A DNA stretch of 64,000 nucleotides, from assembly GCA_038503035.1 (NCBI GenBank), contig JAVSML010018985.1, positions 108,215-172,214 of the forward strand, given 5' to 3'. The position numbers were made by a program, and so were the translations under genes. The notes below the pieces were generated by a model. It did not search any database. It saw only the letters and a list, made by a program, of their open reading frames with translations, and had not been told where the DNA came from. Shown in pieces: positions 34,376 through 45,100 of this stretch. This DNA comes from Crocodylus rhombifer (Eukaryota; Chordata; Crocodylia; Crocodylidae). How positions within the stretch are numbered: position 1 is the first letter of the stretch; each line of letters opens with the position of its first letter.

Positions 34376-34789
34376 AAGACTTAATGGTTAGCCAGTTTTT
34401 AATCTGTCAAATATGTATTAGATTGATTTTGTATAATGTTAAATTCTGAACAGAGCAGCAAGCAGTATCAAGCCAAATGTCTGAAAGGAAGTCATCTTGT
34501 GCTTGAAAGGTCTCCCAGTACTGTGAGCTGGAATCCTAAATCTGAATAAATGGGTTTATGTGCTCCTTTTGCAGAGGTTGGGCATAATTTTCAGCCAGTG
34601 GTTTCCTGTTATTGTTCATGCAAACACCAAGCCATTGAATTTTGTCTTCAACTGTAGATATGATCCCACAGGATTTAACCCTTATTAACCTTTTAGCCAG
34701 CAATACAATAGTCACTAGACCAATAGATTATATGTGGAATGGATGATTTGAGGAGCTATACACTGTTAAGTCTTACTTTGACTCTGGGA
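34376..34789. other. Unassigned sequence
   Basis: No recognised feature; possibly the eroded 5' part of the L3 that follows. Confidence 0.35.
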
Positions 34790-35817
34790 ACACAGTAAAA
34801 CTATTAACTCCCCAAAATTCCCTCTATCAACAGAGAATTAAAGGCTAAAAACATAATGGCCGTGAGCATGGTTTCCTGGAAGATGGGTCTTGTCAAACAA
34901 ATGTGTTGTCTTTTTTTTACAAAAATATTGGTCTGGTCAATGAAGGTAACTCTGACACATGCTGTGTTGGATCTCTCTGCGGCATTACATTAAATACTAT
35001 GTGACATTTAACTAATAACCTTGCTTTCTAGGGAATGCACGGGGCACATATTAGATGGACTGAACACTGACTCACACATATCTCAAAATATATTTGTTCA
35101 TGGTGCAACATTAATGAATGGAGATGATTTTGCTGTTTCCAGGGATTGGTTCTTGGTCCAACAACATCTAATATTTTACCAACAATCTAGATGATGGTGA
35201 TCTTTGGTAAAGTTTGAAGATGACAAAGATTGGAGGGGTAGGACATGAATGAGGAAGACAGATCTCTCATACACAGCAATCTGGATTGCCTGGCCAAATG
35301 GTCACAAACCAGCAAAGTAGGCTTATTACAGTCAAATGCATAGTGAGCCATGTGGGAGCAGAAAACATCAGCCGTGTCTGCAGGATGGGAGACTCAGAAA
35401 GCAGCAACATAGAAAAGACTTCAGCATGAGATCTCTGCACAATGCTGTAGCTAAAAGGGTTAATGCAATCCTGGGATTGTGACATGGTGAATGTCGAAGA
35501 AGAAGCAGGCAAGTGCTTCTGTACATGCAGCTGGTAAATCAGCTGCTGGAGCCTGTGTCCAGTTCTGGTGTCCGCACTTCCTGAAGGGTGTGGAAATACT
35601 GGAAAGGTTCAACGGAGGGTCACAGAAAAGATCGTGAAGGCTGGAAAATGAACCTGACCATTGAGGTGTAGTGTAGTGAAGAAAAGAGTGAGACTTTGGT
35701 AAAGGTATTTACATGAGGAAAGGTAAAGGTAGAGGACACTTGGTCTTGGTAGAGGACACTTCAGTCTTCTAGAAGAAAGCACAATTAGATCTGATGGCTG
35801 GAAGTTAAGTGAGACAA

Positions 35818-37475
35818 ATTTCATAGATTTCATAGACATTAGGGGCTGGAAGGGACCTCGCAAGATCATTGAGTCCACCCTCCTGCCATAGGCAGGAAGT
35901 CTGCTGGGGTCAAATGATCCCAGCACGATACGTATCCAAATGCCTTTTGAATGAGTCCAGAGTAGGTGCTTGCACCACCTCCGGGGGAAGTCTGTTCCAG
36001 ACCCTGGATACTCAGACTGTAAATAAGTTTTTTCTTATATCCAGTCTAAATCGGCCTTCCACAAGTTTGTGGCCATTAGACCTTGTTATCCCTTGGGGAG
36101 CCTTGGTGAACAGCAGTTCTCCCAGATCCTGATGCATCCCCCTTATGTACTTATAGGCAACCACCAAGTCCCCCCTGAGCCTTCGCTTTTCCAGACTGAA
36201 GAGTCCCAAGTCCCTCAGCCTCTCCCCCATAAGACTTGCTCTCTTGGCCTTTGATCATATGGGGGGGCTCTCCTTTGGACTCTCTCAAGCTCAGGGGTCA
36301 GCAGGGCAGGCCTTATGAGGAGAGGCTACGGGACCTGAACCTGTTTAGCCTCCACAAGAGAAGGTTAAGGGGGGACCTTGTGGCCTGCTACAAACTGGTC
36401 AGGGGGGATCAGCAGGTATTGGGGGAGTCCCTGTTCCCCCGTGCGCTGCCAGGAGTGACCAGGAATAACGGTCACAAGCTGGCGGAGGGTAGGTTTAGAT
36501 TAGATATTAGGAGGCGCTACTTCACAGTCAGGATGGCTAGGGCCTGGAACCGGCTTCCAGGGGAAGTGGTGCAGGCTCCTAGCCTGGGGATTTTTAAAAG
36601 GAAGTTAGATGAGCACCTTGCCGGGGTCATCTGACCCCGGTGCTCTTTCCTGCCAAGGCAGGGGGTCGGACTAGATGATCTACCTAGGTCCCTTCCAACT
36701 CTAGCTACTATGAAACTATAAGCTTATCCACATCCCTCCTGAACTGGGGAGCCCAAAACTGGATGCAGTAGTTCAGCTGTGGGGTCACTAAGGCTGAGCA
36801 GAGTGGGAGGATGACGTCCCTGGTTTTGCTTGAGACGTGTTGGTGGATGCATGCCAGAGTTTGGTTTGCTCTGCCAGCTACGGAATTGCATTGGTGGCTC
36901 ATATTCATCTTGGGTCACTCAGGACCCCCAAGACTCTTTCGGTCATGGTGCTAGTGAGGTAGCAGTGCTGAACCTGTAAGTATGATGCTGGTTCTTCCTC
37001 CCAAGATGGAGCACCGTGCACTTCTCTGCATCAAATGCCATCAGGCCTTGGGAGCCTGTCTGGGTCGGCCTGTATTCCCATCCTGTCCTCCAGTGTGACC
37101 GCCTTCCCCCATAGTTTAGTGTCATCAAAAATTTTTGCCAGTCCACATCTGACACCCAAATCCAGATCATTTATGAAGATGTTGAAGAGTACCAGCCTGA
37201 GCATTGAGCCCTGAGGGATGATACTGGTCACCTTGCGCCAAGTTGATTTGCTCCCAGCAACTAATACTTTTTGGGTCTGACCCCAGAGCCAGTTCCCCAG
37301 CCATGGGACCATGAGATAGTTGAGGCCATAGTTCTCCAGCTTAACCATGAGGACATCATGGGAGACCAAGTCAAAAGCTTTCTTGAAATCCACATATATG
37401 ACATCAACCTCATCTCCCTTGTCCAGCCAATGCATCCACTGGTCATAGAAGGAGATGAGGTCAGTCAATAAAATG
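35818..37475 (-). mobile_element. CR1 LINE inserted in L3 and itself interrupted
   Basis: The 3' tail begins TTTCATAGATTTCATAGACA at 35818. C-terminal frame (minus 36230-36012): RDLGLFSLEKRRLRGDLVVA. After the interruption come SALVTPQLNYCIQFWAPQFR (minus 36908-36708) and then the RT region (minus 37468-37031) with DVIYVDFKKAFDLVSHDVL and IPQGSMLRLVLFNIFINDLD. The motif C area reads KIFDDTKLWG, altered from the usual FADDTKLWG. It is more diverged than the 31.5-kb copy and truncated upstream of motif A near 37470. Confidence 0.9.
36292..36719 (+). mobile_element. CR1 LINE 3' end nested inside the minus-strand CR1
   Basis: The plus frame to 36634 encodes RPYEERLRDLNLFSLHKRRL, GVTRNNGHKLAEGRFRLDI, YFTVRMARAWNRLPGEVVQA and FKRKLDEHLAGVI with a stop, then a 3' UTR with GGGGGTCGGACTAGATGATC and the tail CTACTATGAAACTATA. 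The 5-bp word AAGCT occurs at both borders (36287-36291 and 36720-36724), and the interrupted host phrase CTCTCAAGCTTCTCCACATC can be rebuilt across it. This frame is fully open, so the nested copy is the youngest of the three layers. Confidence 0.92.
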
Positions 37476-37700
37476 TTGAAAGAAGAGGCTGTTTTCTAGT
37501 GGCCAAGGTAACAAGCATTGGGACAGGTTTCTGATGAAGGTGGTGACCTCGCCATCTCTTGGAGTCCTTAAGTCAGGATTGGATGTCCCTCTAAAGGATG
37601 AGCTCCAGACCAACATCTGGGAGAAGTGCAGTGTCCTGTGTGCTGGGGTCAGGCTGGATGATGCCTGCCGAAGGAGCTCTGATATGATGTTGCAGTAATC

Positions 37701-39470
37701 CTGTCCCTTCCTTTCTGGGGCTAGGATGGCTCTGTCTTGCATGTACCTTGACAGGGAATAACAGGTAAAAATGAAAAGTTCAAATCCATGGCTACTGCCT
37801 GCTGAAAGTATGAAGGAAATTAAAAGTAAAGCACTGTGGGGAAAAGCAGCTTTTTAAATGACATTGCTGGGTCCTTGCTCAGTGAATGAAGCTATTTTTG
37901 CTGTGTTGGGGTGAGCTAAAAGTTCTGGTGCTGAGTTCATGCTTTGAGCTTTTTGTGGGAAAAGCAGACTTGTTGCAAGTGTGTGACCCGGGGGCCTCCT
38001 ACGAGCCTGGTCTCTCTGTGGCGAGGAAGCTTGTCTGTATCTGGCTTCCCCTCTTTCTTTCTGTCTGCCCTATTCGTGGCCAGAATAGCGTGGAGACTTC
38101 TGCCTACAAACCACAACCTGCTATTTGCATGCCAGTGCGGCAGGGTTCAGTTTCCTACAGCTTTCCAACCACAGCACATGTGTGCTGACAGCTCGGGCAA
38201 AAATCTGAGGTGAGGGGTTCAGTTAGGGAGGGGATGTCTGTAAGCTACAATTCAAGCTCATCTGTAGAATGCACAGGGAAAATGGCACTTGCAGATATTT
38301 ATGACTGGCTGATGAAATCCCTTTGTGTTGAACAAAGAAAAAAGGGTTCTCTTGACCTGTCTTTTGACCTAGCGTGAAGCAAATTTTGACCAAGGCTGAG
38401 AATTTCGAAGGCAAGGGTGAGGGCAGGGGGGAGTTCAGTACAGAGTACAGGACCGCACGGGAGCACAGCAATGAATTGACTTTCGTATCAGTAGGAGAAG
38501 ATGTGTACAACCACAGCCTCTGTGCTAAGAGCCATACAACAGATTGAAACAAACCCTTATTTTCATGAATCACAGACTGTTTTTCTGGGGCCAGTGGAGA
38601 AGGAAGTAGCAGTAGCTTGGCCAATTATTTTGGCACAAACTTTTGATCGATTCAGAGAGTGTTGTTTTCTCTTTTTTAACTCTTTCTATGCTAATTCCTT
38701 CCATCCTTAAAACCACACATTGTTCCTTACCCCTAGGAAAAGAGCTCCTGTGAACCCTACTGAACTCAAATTTTCATGTTTAGTTCTCTTTTGCAAGAAG
38801 TTGCAGAATAATATTTAGCTCTCAGAAAAGTGGAGGACTAGTATCACAGGTTAAAGCCCTGTGCAGAGGGGTCAGCAGTGTACACGCTTCCTCCCAGCCC
38901 AGTTCTGCCTGTCGTCCTCAATGCTGGTATCATCCTTGCTGCTCTAGTCTTGGTCTCCAACATGTTCTCCACCTCCACGGATTTATGCCAGTCCTGTTCT
39001 TCCAGCCCTGGGCTGCTGCTTCCTGGTTTTGAAGGTGCTTCTCAATCCTAATCTACAGTACCTCTAAGGAAAGGCAGCTGGATCTTGATAAACAATGCAT
39101 GACGCTTTTCTAATGTAGATGAGCGAGAGTGTTGGGTCTCATAAGAACCTTACACTCTTTTCCCCTAGGGCTTTGAGGTAAGATTTGAATTTAGGAATAA
39201 CAGAGCGGAAAGTTGAAGCAGCAACTGACTGTCACCAAATTCCAGTCTGCCGTGAGATTTCCATCTTTCCAAATGTGTCCTTCCAGGTGAAGTGCACGTG
39301 CATTGTAAACTACACGAGGGATGGTAATGTCCCAAGCTACTTGTGCTTCTAGGTGCTTTCATGGTTCCGCTGTGAAAACAGAAGATAAAGATTTCAAATC
39401 CCCAGTGGAATACAGGATTACAGAGTTCCTTTTAAATATTAAAAAAACAGATTTTAAAAGAGAATCAAAT

Positions 39471-39471
<1 letters not shown>
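37701..39471. other. Unassigned sequence
   Basis: No recognised repeat, RNA gene or exon. The open frames at 37886-38213 (+) and 38223-38624 (-) have no domain. Confidence 0.4.

Positions 39472-39508
<37 letters not shown>
39472..39508 (+). repeat. (TC)n microsatellite
   Basis: About 18 consecutive TC units. The serine/leucine-rich tail of a short ORF across it is an artefact of the repeat. Confidence 0.95.
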
Positions 39509-39509
<1 letters not shown>

Positions 39510-42500
39510 TGCTGGTATTCCTCCTTTACATGTTCTTTGTAAAAACAAAATCAGATCCACTTCTGCTTCACTCCAGCAGCCTCCCTCTTTGAGCACAAGA
39601 GCTAAAGTGGCTGCTGCTAAAATCCTGTTCAATGCAAAGGTTTCAGTTGCCCTTATATAGCCATTCAGTAGATCTAAGCAGAATTCATGGTGGGCGTCAG
39701 CCCCTGCTGTGGTCTTAAGATATTTATTTCAATATGGCTGTTAGTTTATTATCTTTACTGCAGACCTATGAACTCAGAATAGTCCTTTACACTAAGAAGA
39801 AGTGTTTCCACCGTGGGTATCTCTAGAGCTGCTAGCGGGAGGGACGCCTCTGCCCTTCCTCGCTCTCCCTGCTGCCACACCTGTTCCTGTGTAGGGCTTG
39901 GAGTGAGCGGTGGGATCTTGTGCCTCCTCAGGCCTCTGCAAGTCAGCTCTGCTGGAAGGTTAGAACTGTGAAGGCCAGAACAAAATCCCAGCATTCATGC
40001 ACCAAAGCCTTGTTTCAAGAAAGAGGTGGACATTTGACTGTTGTGGGGCTGTTTTGTTTTGTTTTCTTCTTTAAAGTACTTGAGTTTTATTCTTACGTTT
40101 TGCAAAAATGTAGAAGCAAACCCACCAAATACCCCAGCCCCAACCCTGCTGCCCACCCAGAACAACAAGCAAAGTCTTTTATAAAGCAGACGGGCTGAAG
40201 CGGGGGTTTCAGGTCCAAGGGACTGTTGTTCACTGTGTCATTCAGGCTGACCTAGCTGGCAGGGCAGGAACTGCCGCATGTTAGTGGGCAGAGAAAGAGA
40301 GAGAGCGAGTGTCTGATGAGTGTGCAGTTTATGGTGCTTTTGTTTGGTGTGCACAGATCCTCCCATGCCCACGTCACAAGTGCTGAACAACAGCATCTGG
40401 ACAGAGCTCTGGTTGTCATTGCTTCCTTTCAGAAGGTGTGTGCAGTGCTTTCCGTGAGCAAGCTGTATTGTGCTCAGCTTGAGAAGCATTCTGGTGCCTG
40501 GCATCCAAGCGCATGGTTGGGTTGTTCTGGAGCAGTTGGGTTTTACTTGGGATCATGACTACCGTGAAATTTTTCTCCTTCACCACACACTACACCTAAT
40601 TCTAGACTGGAAGCAAGGTGTTGCATCCCCACACCGTCATGGCTGCTGCACGATACATCACCCTGCCATTCCACACTCGGCAGCCCTGATACCCCTCACT
40701 TGGATTCTGTCATTTGGAAACATCTTTTTACCCATTTGCTTGCTGTTTTCCCCTCAGTCTGCGTAAATTAGTGCCATATACAGAACAAGTGTGTCTTCCC
40801 TCAACCATGTGATTGTCACAAGTGGGGATGGTCCTTTTGTGTTATGGCAGGGTCTAGACCCAGGCCAGAGCAGGGTCTCATTGCTGGAGGTGCTGAACAG
40901 ACCCTGAGTAAGAGGTCTCAGATACCTTTCTTTGGGGCTGTCACAGCATTTCTTTGCTAACATCCTAGAAAGTGGGGAGTATTTCAGTTCCTGGTCATTC
41001 TTTAAGGTGTCCTACTATGGGCTTTGTTTAGTATGGTCTGTGTATTACTGAGGCAGAAACTATTTAAAGAGTCAGGTTTTATTGGACTTCTTAGTGACGG
41101 CTGTAATAACATCTCTGCGAGGAAAGTTGCAAACAGCGGTGGCGAGAAGAGTGCCAGCGACTGCTGGGGCGCTGGCCTGGAACCTGCAGCATGTCTCTGT
41201 GCGGGTCTCGCACCACGTGTTATAACTTGCTTCTTTCAGCTCTTCCGAGGACAAAAACTGCGGCGATAAATTGCACTCTCTTGACCTCCCAGAAAGTTGA
41301 GCTTTGAGTGACAAGTTGCTACAGGTGTGCATTTCCTCTAGTGGATACTAAATGCCATTGCCTTCCTTATGTAGCTCCAGTCATCTGCTCCCCACACCTT
41401 ATGAGCTGCCAGCAGAGCAGAAATGAAGGATAAAATATTAGCTGAACAAAACAAAATGCACTGAGCTACTACAGCCACTCAGCCAGTCTGAGCTCTTCAC
41501 CTCTCCCACATTCGTCTCCATTGGCCTGCTATGACAGGAATCTGTGTTTTGTATGAACCTGTGATTAATGTGGAAAAGAACTAAATATGACAAAACCTGC
41601 ATGTGGATAAGGATTCATCCCTGTGGTTATGGTGCCAGTAATGCAAGCAACTCCCTCACCTCGTTCTCAGGAGCACACAGGCCGGCTCCTCTCAGTCGAA
41701 AGTCCCAAATGACCAGGGAGTGTAAAAGCTTTCGTTAATGCATGCCATTCATGTACTTGTCCCATTTTCTATTTGCATTCCTTTGATTAAATAAAGGAAG
41801 TGACTTAATGAAGCTGATTATGCTGTAGCACATAACCCTTCAAGCCTGGCCAACATAGAGCCCCACCAAGTTTCCACTGCTGCCGGCAACTTAAAGCAGA
41901 ATGCTTCGAGTTACGCACCTAACACAGGTGGCCTGGTTTTTCATCGACATCCAGCAGCTGCTGCCCCCTCGCTTTCAGATGGAGTTGAGGCTGCCCCGTC
42001 TGCTTTGGCTTATGACTTTAGGTGGCTAAATTTGAAAATCTGACATTAAGTTCTGCACTTCCTTCCTGCTTATTATTTGTCTCCATGGAGCCTTAATGTT
42101 GTAGCGATATAGTTATTTTATTTTTGGTAATATTATTATTAATTACAAATGCTTCCACTGAGGATATTAATGTAGTTATATCTTAAGTTAAAAATAATTC
42201 CAGGCATTTAAACTGTGAGGTATTTCTGAAGATGCTTAAGTATTTATAGGGTAATGAAGTAAATGCTTATATTTCCTTTTATTTCTACAGTCTATAAGTG
42301 GAAAGCTGTTTTTCAGCTGATGCAGACAGGGAGTTCTTTGCAATCCAGCACAGTTTGCCTAGTGTCTGGCCTCACTGCATTGTGGTTTGCCTATGTACCC
42401 TGAGCCTTAGAAAATCAGGACTGAGCACTCTGTCACTAGCCCAGCCTTTTGGTTGCTCTGCTCATCAAGACGCAATGGTTCATGTCCTGGGAAGAACAGT

Positions 42501-43469
42501 CGTCATGATCTGTCCTGTGATGTGTGTTTATCCTCTCAGAGCCCCAGCGGGTTTCCTGTGATGTCAGGGGAGCCACTGTGGGAAACGTGAGGCTTTGGCA
42601 AACAAGCTTCTCCATGTACAGAAAAGTATGGAGAGAATTTGGCCTCTCTTCATTTTCCCTAAGGGCACTCTGGCCTGTATGACGGAACTGGAGAACTTCC
42701 GAGCATCCTGCTCTTGTTTCCTCTTGAACTTTTCATTTTTTAATTGCTTTTATTGGACTGCCTCCTTTCATGCTCTTGCAGTCAAATCTCTGATTACAGT
42801 CATTTCAGGAGGACGGAAACAGGCAAATGCTGTCCCGGAGCTAATTTGCACTGGTCAGGAATGTGGACAAGGAGGATGTGCCAATATATGCAAGAACAGT
42901 AGGCAAATTAGACATGGTCTGACCAGGAAGCCTCCAAGTCCACAGAAGGCAACTGAGGGGGAAAAATGTGAAATGTTGAAAGTGCTTGTGCCACTGTGGC
43001 TGTGGGAGGCTTCAGATGCAGAAGGGTGAGGTTACTGTGTTTGCGCTGGACTGTGGGGGAAAGAGCCCTTGTCCCACTGCTGCATGGGTTGCATTACCAT
43101 AGTGGACTAATTCAGCCTAAACATACAGCAGAATAAAATCAGAAATGAAACTACAAAACATACCTTCTCAGTTCTGCACACAAGCTCTGAAGGAGGAGGT
43201 GTTTGGCGTGACACAGGATGCAACGCTGTCCTCTCATCCCCTACACTTCAAGGTGATGTCTTCTCTCACATGGTGGTGACTGCTTTCCCTTTCGAGGATG
43301 CTTCTACTCATGGTGTAGGGAGAGAACTGCAGGAATTTACCTGGTGGGAAAGAAAGTTGATGCGTCTGTCAGTAGTCAGTTGAATTTCCTGTGGTTTCCC
43401 AGGGGCTTTTGCTACTGATGAAATGCAAAATAACCGGAATGACCTTAATGCTAGAAACTTGGGTAGCTG
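39509..43469. other. Unassigned sequence, about 4 kb with few repeats
   Basis: The longest stretch here without a recognised transposon. AT-rich patches at 42,090-42,250. Open frames up to 144 codons (42595-43029, +) show no domain, and I found no convincing acceptor-donor pair. Being repeat-poor, it is a candidate for conserved non-coding sequence, which cannot be judged from one genome. Confidence 0.35.
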
Positions 43470-43723
43470 GTTGTAGCTGTGTTGGTCTAAGGACATAGGC
43501 AGATGAGGTTCTTTGGGTAAATGTGATATCTTTTATTAGACCAACTAAATAGTTGAAAAAATTGTTCTTTGCAAGCTTTCAGGTACAAACAACTTTCTTT
43601 AGGCATAGGGAGATTCTCTCTGAAGAAAGGTGTTTGTACCTGAAAGTTTACAAAGAACAAGTTGTCTAGCTGTTTAGTTGGTCTAATAACAGATATCACA
43701 TCTACCCAAAGAACCTTGCTGCC
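43470..43723. mobile_element. Penelope-like foldback terminus, near-palindromic
   Basis: Left arm: GTAGCTGTGTTGGTCTAAGG, GGTTCTTTGGGTAAATGTGA, TATCTTTTATTAGACCAACT, then GTTCTTTGCAAGCTTTCAGG and TACAAACA. Right arm, inverted: TGTTTGTACCTGAAAGTTTA, CAAAGAACAAGTTG, AGTTGGTCTAATAACAGATA, TACCCAAAGAACCTTG. The arms are about 110 bp each around a short centre (TAGGCATAGGGAGATTCTCT). It is the most symmetrical of the copies in this window. Confidence 0.75.
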
Positions 43724-44223
43724 TAGAAACCTGGGTAGTCACTTGAGCACCAACTGCTGCGAGTGATGATGAGGGGATGGTGTGTTGGCTCTGGCTGCTT
43801 CCCAGGACTGCTAGAAAGCATCCTCGTGAGCTGGGTGGACCCTCTGATCCAGTCCTGATCTGCCTGGGTTCAGTAGACATTAGATGCAGATGATGTGGGG
43901 CAGGGAGGTGGGCATTTCTGAAGGCAAGTGGGCCCAAGAGGCACAAGAGCATGGATTGCAGGGTGGGCAGAGAGGACAGTGGAAGCACGTGGAGGCCATG
44001 CATGGGGCCTGCAGAGCTGGGCTGGTCTTCCTCTCACGAGACCTCATTTCACCTTTGAATGCCTGGAGAAGCAGCTCAGACTGCATGTGCCTTGGTAAGC
44101 AACAGCAGCTGTGTGTTGCAAGGTGGACCTGTTGGTGTCGCACTAGAATTGCTGTTGGGTATGTGTTGGTGCCCTCTCTTGTTGGCTGAGCTGTAGAAAT
44201 GTCATGCACAAAGAATGGCAGAC
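43724..44223. other. Unassigned sequence between two Penelope-like pieces
   Basis: No recognised feature. Long frames on both strands (101 to 123 codons) have no domain. Confidence 0.35.
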
Positions 44224-45096
44224 AAGGTTCTTTGGATACGTCTGATATCATTTATTAGACCAACTAAATAAACGGAAGATTTTTTCTTTACAAGCTTTTG
44301 GGCACAGCCCCCCTTTTCACACATAGGGAGAGTCTGTTGGTGTGCGTGTGCTTTCCTGGGTGGGATAGAAGGTTAAGCCAATATACAAAACGCAGGTCTG
44401 TGAAAATGGAAATACGTGGCAGGGAAGATCAGAGGGGCTAGGAATTAATGGGTGTGATGCAGGTAGGTTGGGGGGGAAAGGAGGGAATGGTGATCTGGTG
44501 ATAGAATGAAGCTGATAAAATGCAGATGGATTACCTGGGGTTACTGGAGGGAAGGCAGGTTGTAATGTGCCATAAATCCAATGTCTGTACTGAGTCCATG
44601 ATTTTTAGTATCCGATAGATTGATGAGGTGAAGCTTATGGGTTTGTCTACGAAAGGTGTGTTGTAAATTCCTTTCGAGGATTGGAACTGAGAGACTGGAG
44701 AGAGCCTGGTTGTCTTGTGGGGAGTGGACACCCCCAGGTCGTTGGGTATTTCTGTCTTCGATAGATTTCCGGTGTGCATTCATTCTGTACGCAGGTGTTT
44801 GCTTTCTCCTATGTCTTTTCCATCGGGGCATTCGGTGCATGGGATGAGATGTATCTCACTTCTGGAGATGCAGGTGTAAGACCCAGGAATGGGGGTGGTT
44901 CTGTTGTGGGGTGCAGTTATTGCGGGGGTGGTGGAGATGTGTTGGCAGGTTTTACATTTCTTGTCCCAGCATGGTCTGGATCCAGGTGTTTTGAGCCATA
45001 GAAAGTTTGCTCCTGGTGATGAGGTTGGCGAGGCTCCATGCCTGTTGAAAGGCTTGGATGGGTGGTTCTGGGAAGTTCTCTTTAAGAATTGGGTCT
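44224..45096 (-). mobile_element. Penelope-like retroelement, 3' part with GIY-YIG remnant
   Basis: Read on the minus strand. The end of the RT and linker is followed by the cysteine-rich GIY-YIG endonuclease (see the pseudogene entry), then a non-coding region with CATTTTCACAGACCTGCGTT and CCACCCAGGAAAGC, and finally a terminus whose plus-strand form is GGTTCTTTGGATACGTCTGA plus TTTATTAGACCAACTAAATA. This terminus is the arm shared with the foldback copies at 19.1, 26.2 and 43.5 kb. The element is truncated upstream at about 45096. Confidence 0.8.
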
Positions 45097-45100
45097 GCAC
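44541..45100 (-). pseudogene. Penelope RT C-terminus and GIY-YIG endonuclease, frameshifted
   Basis: Frame 45100-44780 reads KCKTCQHI and YTCISRSEIHLIPCTECP, then DIGESKHLRT: the paired cysteines and IGES correspond to the Penelope endonuclease, where [YF][IV]GE[TS] is normal. It then stops. The continuation is in the other frame (44840-44541): MNAHRKSI, VPILERN, RRQTHKLHLINL and STDIGFMAHY. These match the downstream part of the domain, including the glutamate of the ILE motif. One frameshift near 44785 separates them, so the protein is inactive. Presence of the endonuclease places the element in the EN-containing Penelope group, which in animals nicks DNA to prime integration. Confidence 0.8.

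Larger units (their letters stand above)
34790..37700 (+). mobile_element. Old CR1-L3 LINE, split by a CR1 insertion
   Basis: The left part (34790-35817) has RT-like phrases AWPNGHKPAK near 35290 and SLHNAVAKRVNAILGL near 35435, then LLEPVSSSGVRTS followed by VWKYWKGSTEGHRKD near 35585 (LINE motif LEYCVQFW...LE.VQRR). The right part resumes at about 37476 and includes VTSPSLGVLKSGLDVPL near 37545 and CAGVRLDDACRRSSDMM near 37640, the normal 3' end of this LINE class. Joined, they make one collinear element interrupted by 35818-37475. Highly eroded. Confidence 0.75.

Noticed and set aside
42278..42410. Acceptor-like TTTTATTTCTACAG followed by an open YKWKAVFQLMQTGSS frame
   Set aside because: The frame stops after about 37 codons and no donor of reasonable quality lies within it.
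42595..43029. 144-codon plus-strand ORF
   Set aside because: No domain, no splice context, and stop spacing is within what chance gives in 4 kb of unique sequence.
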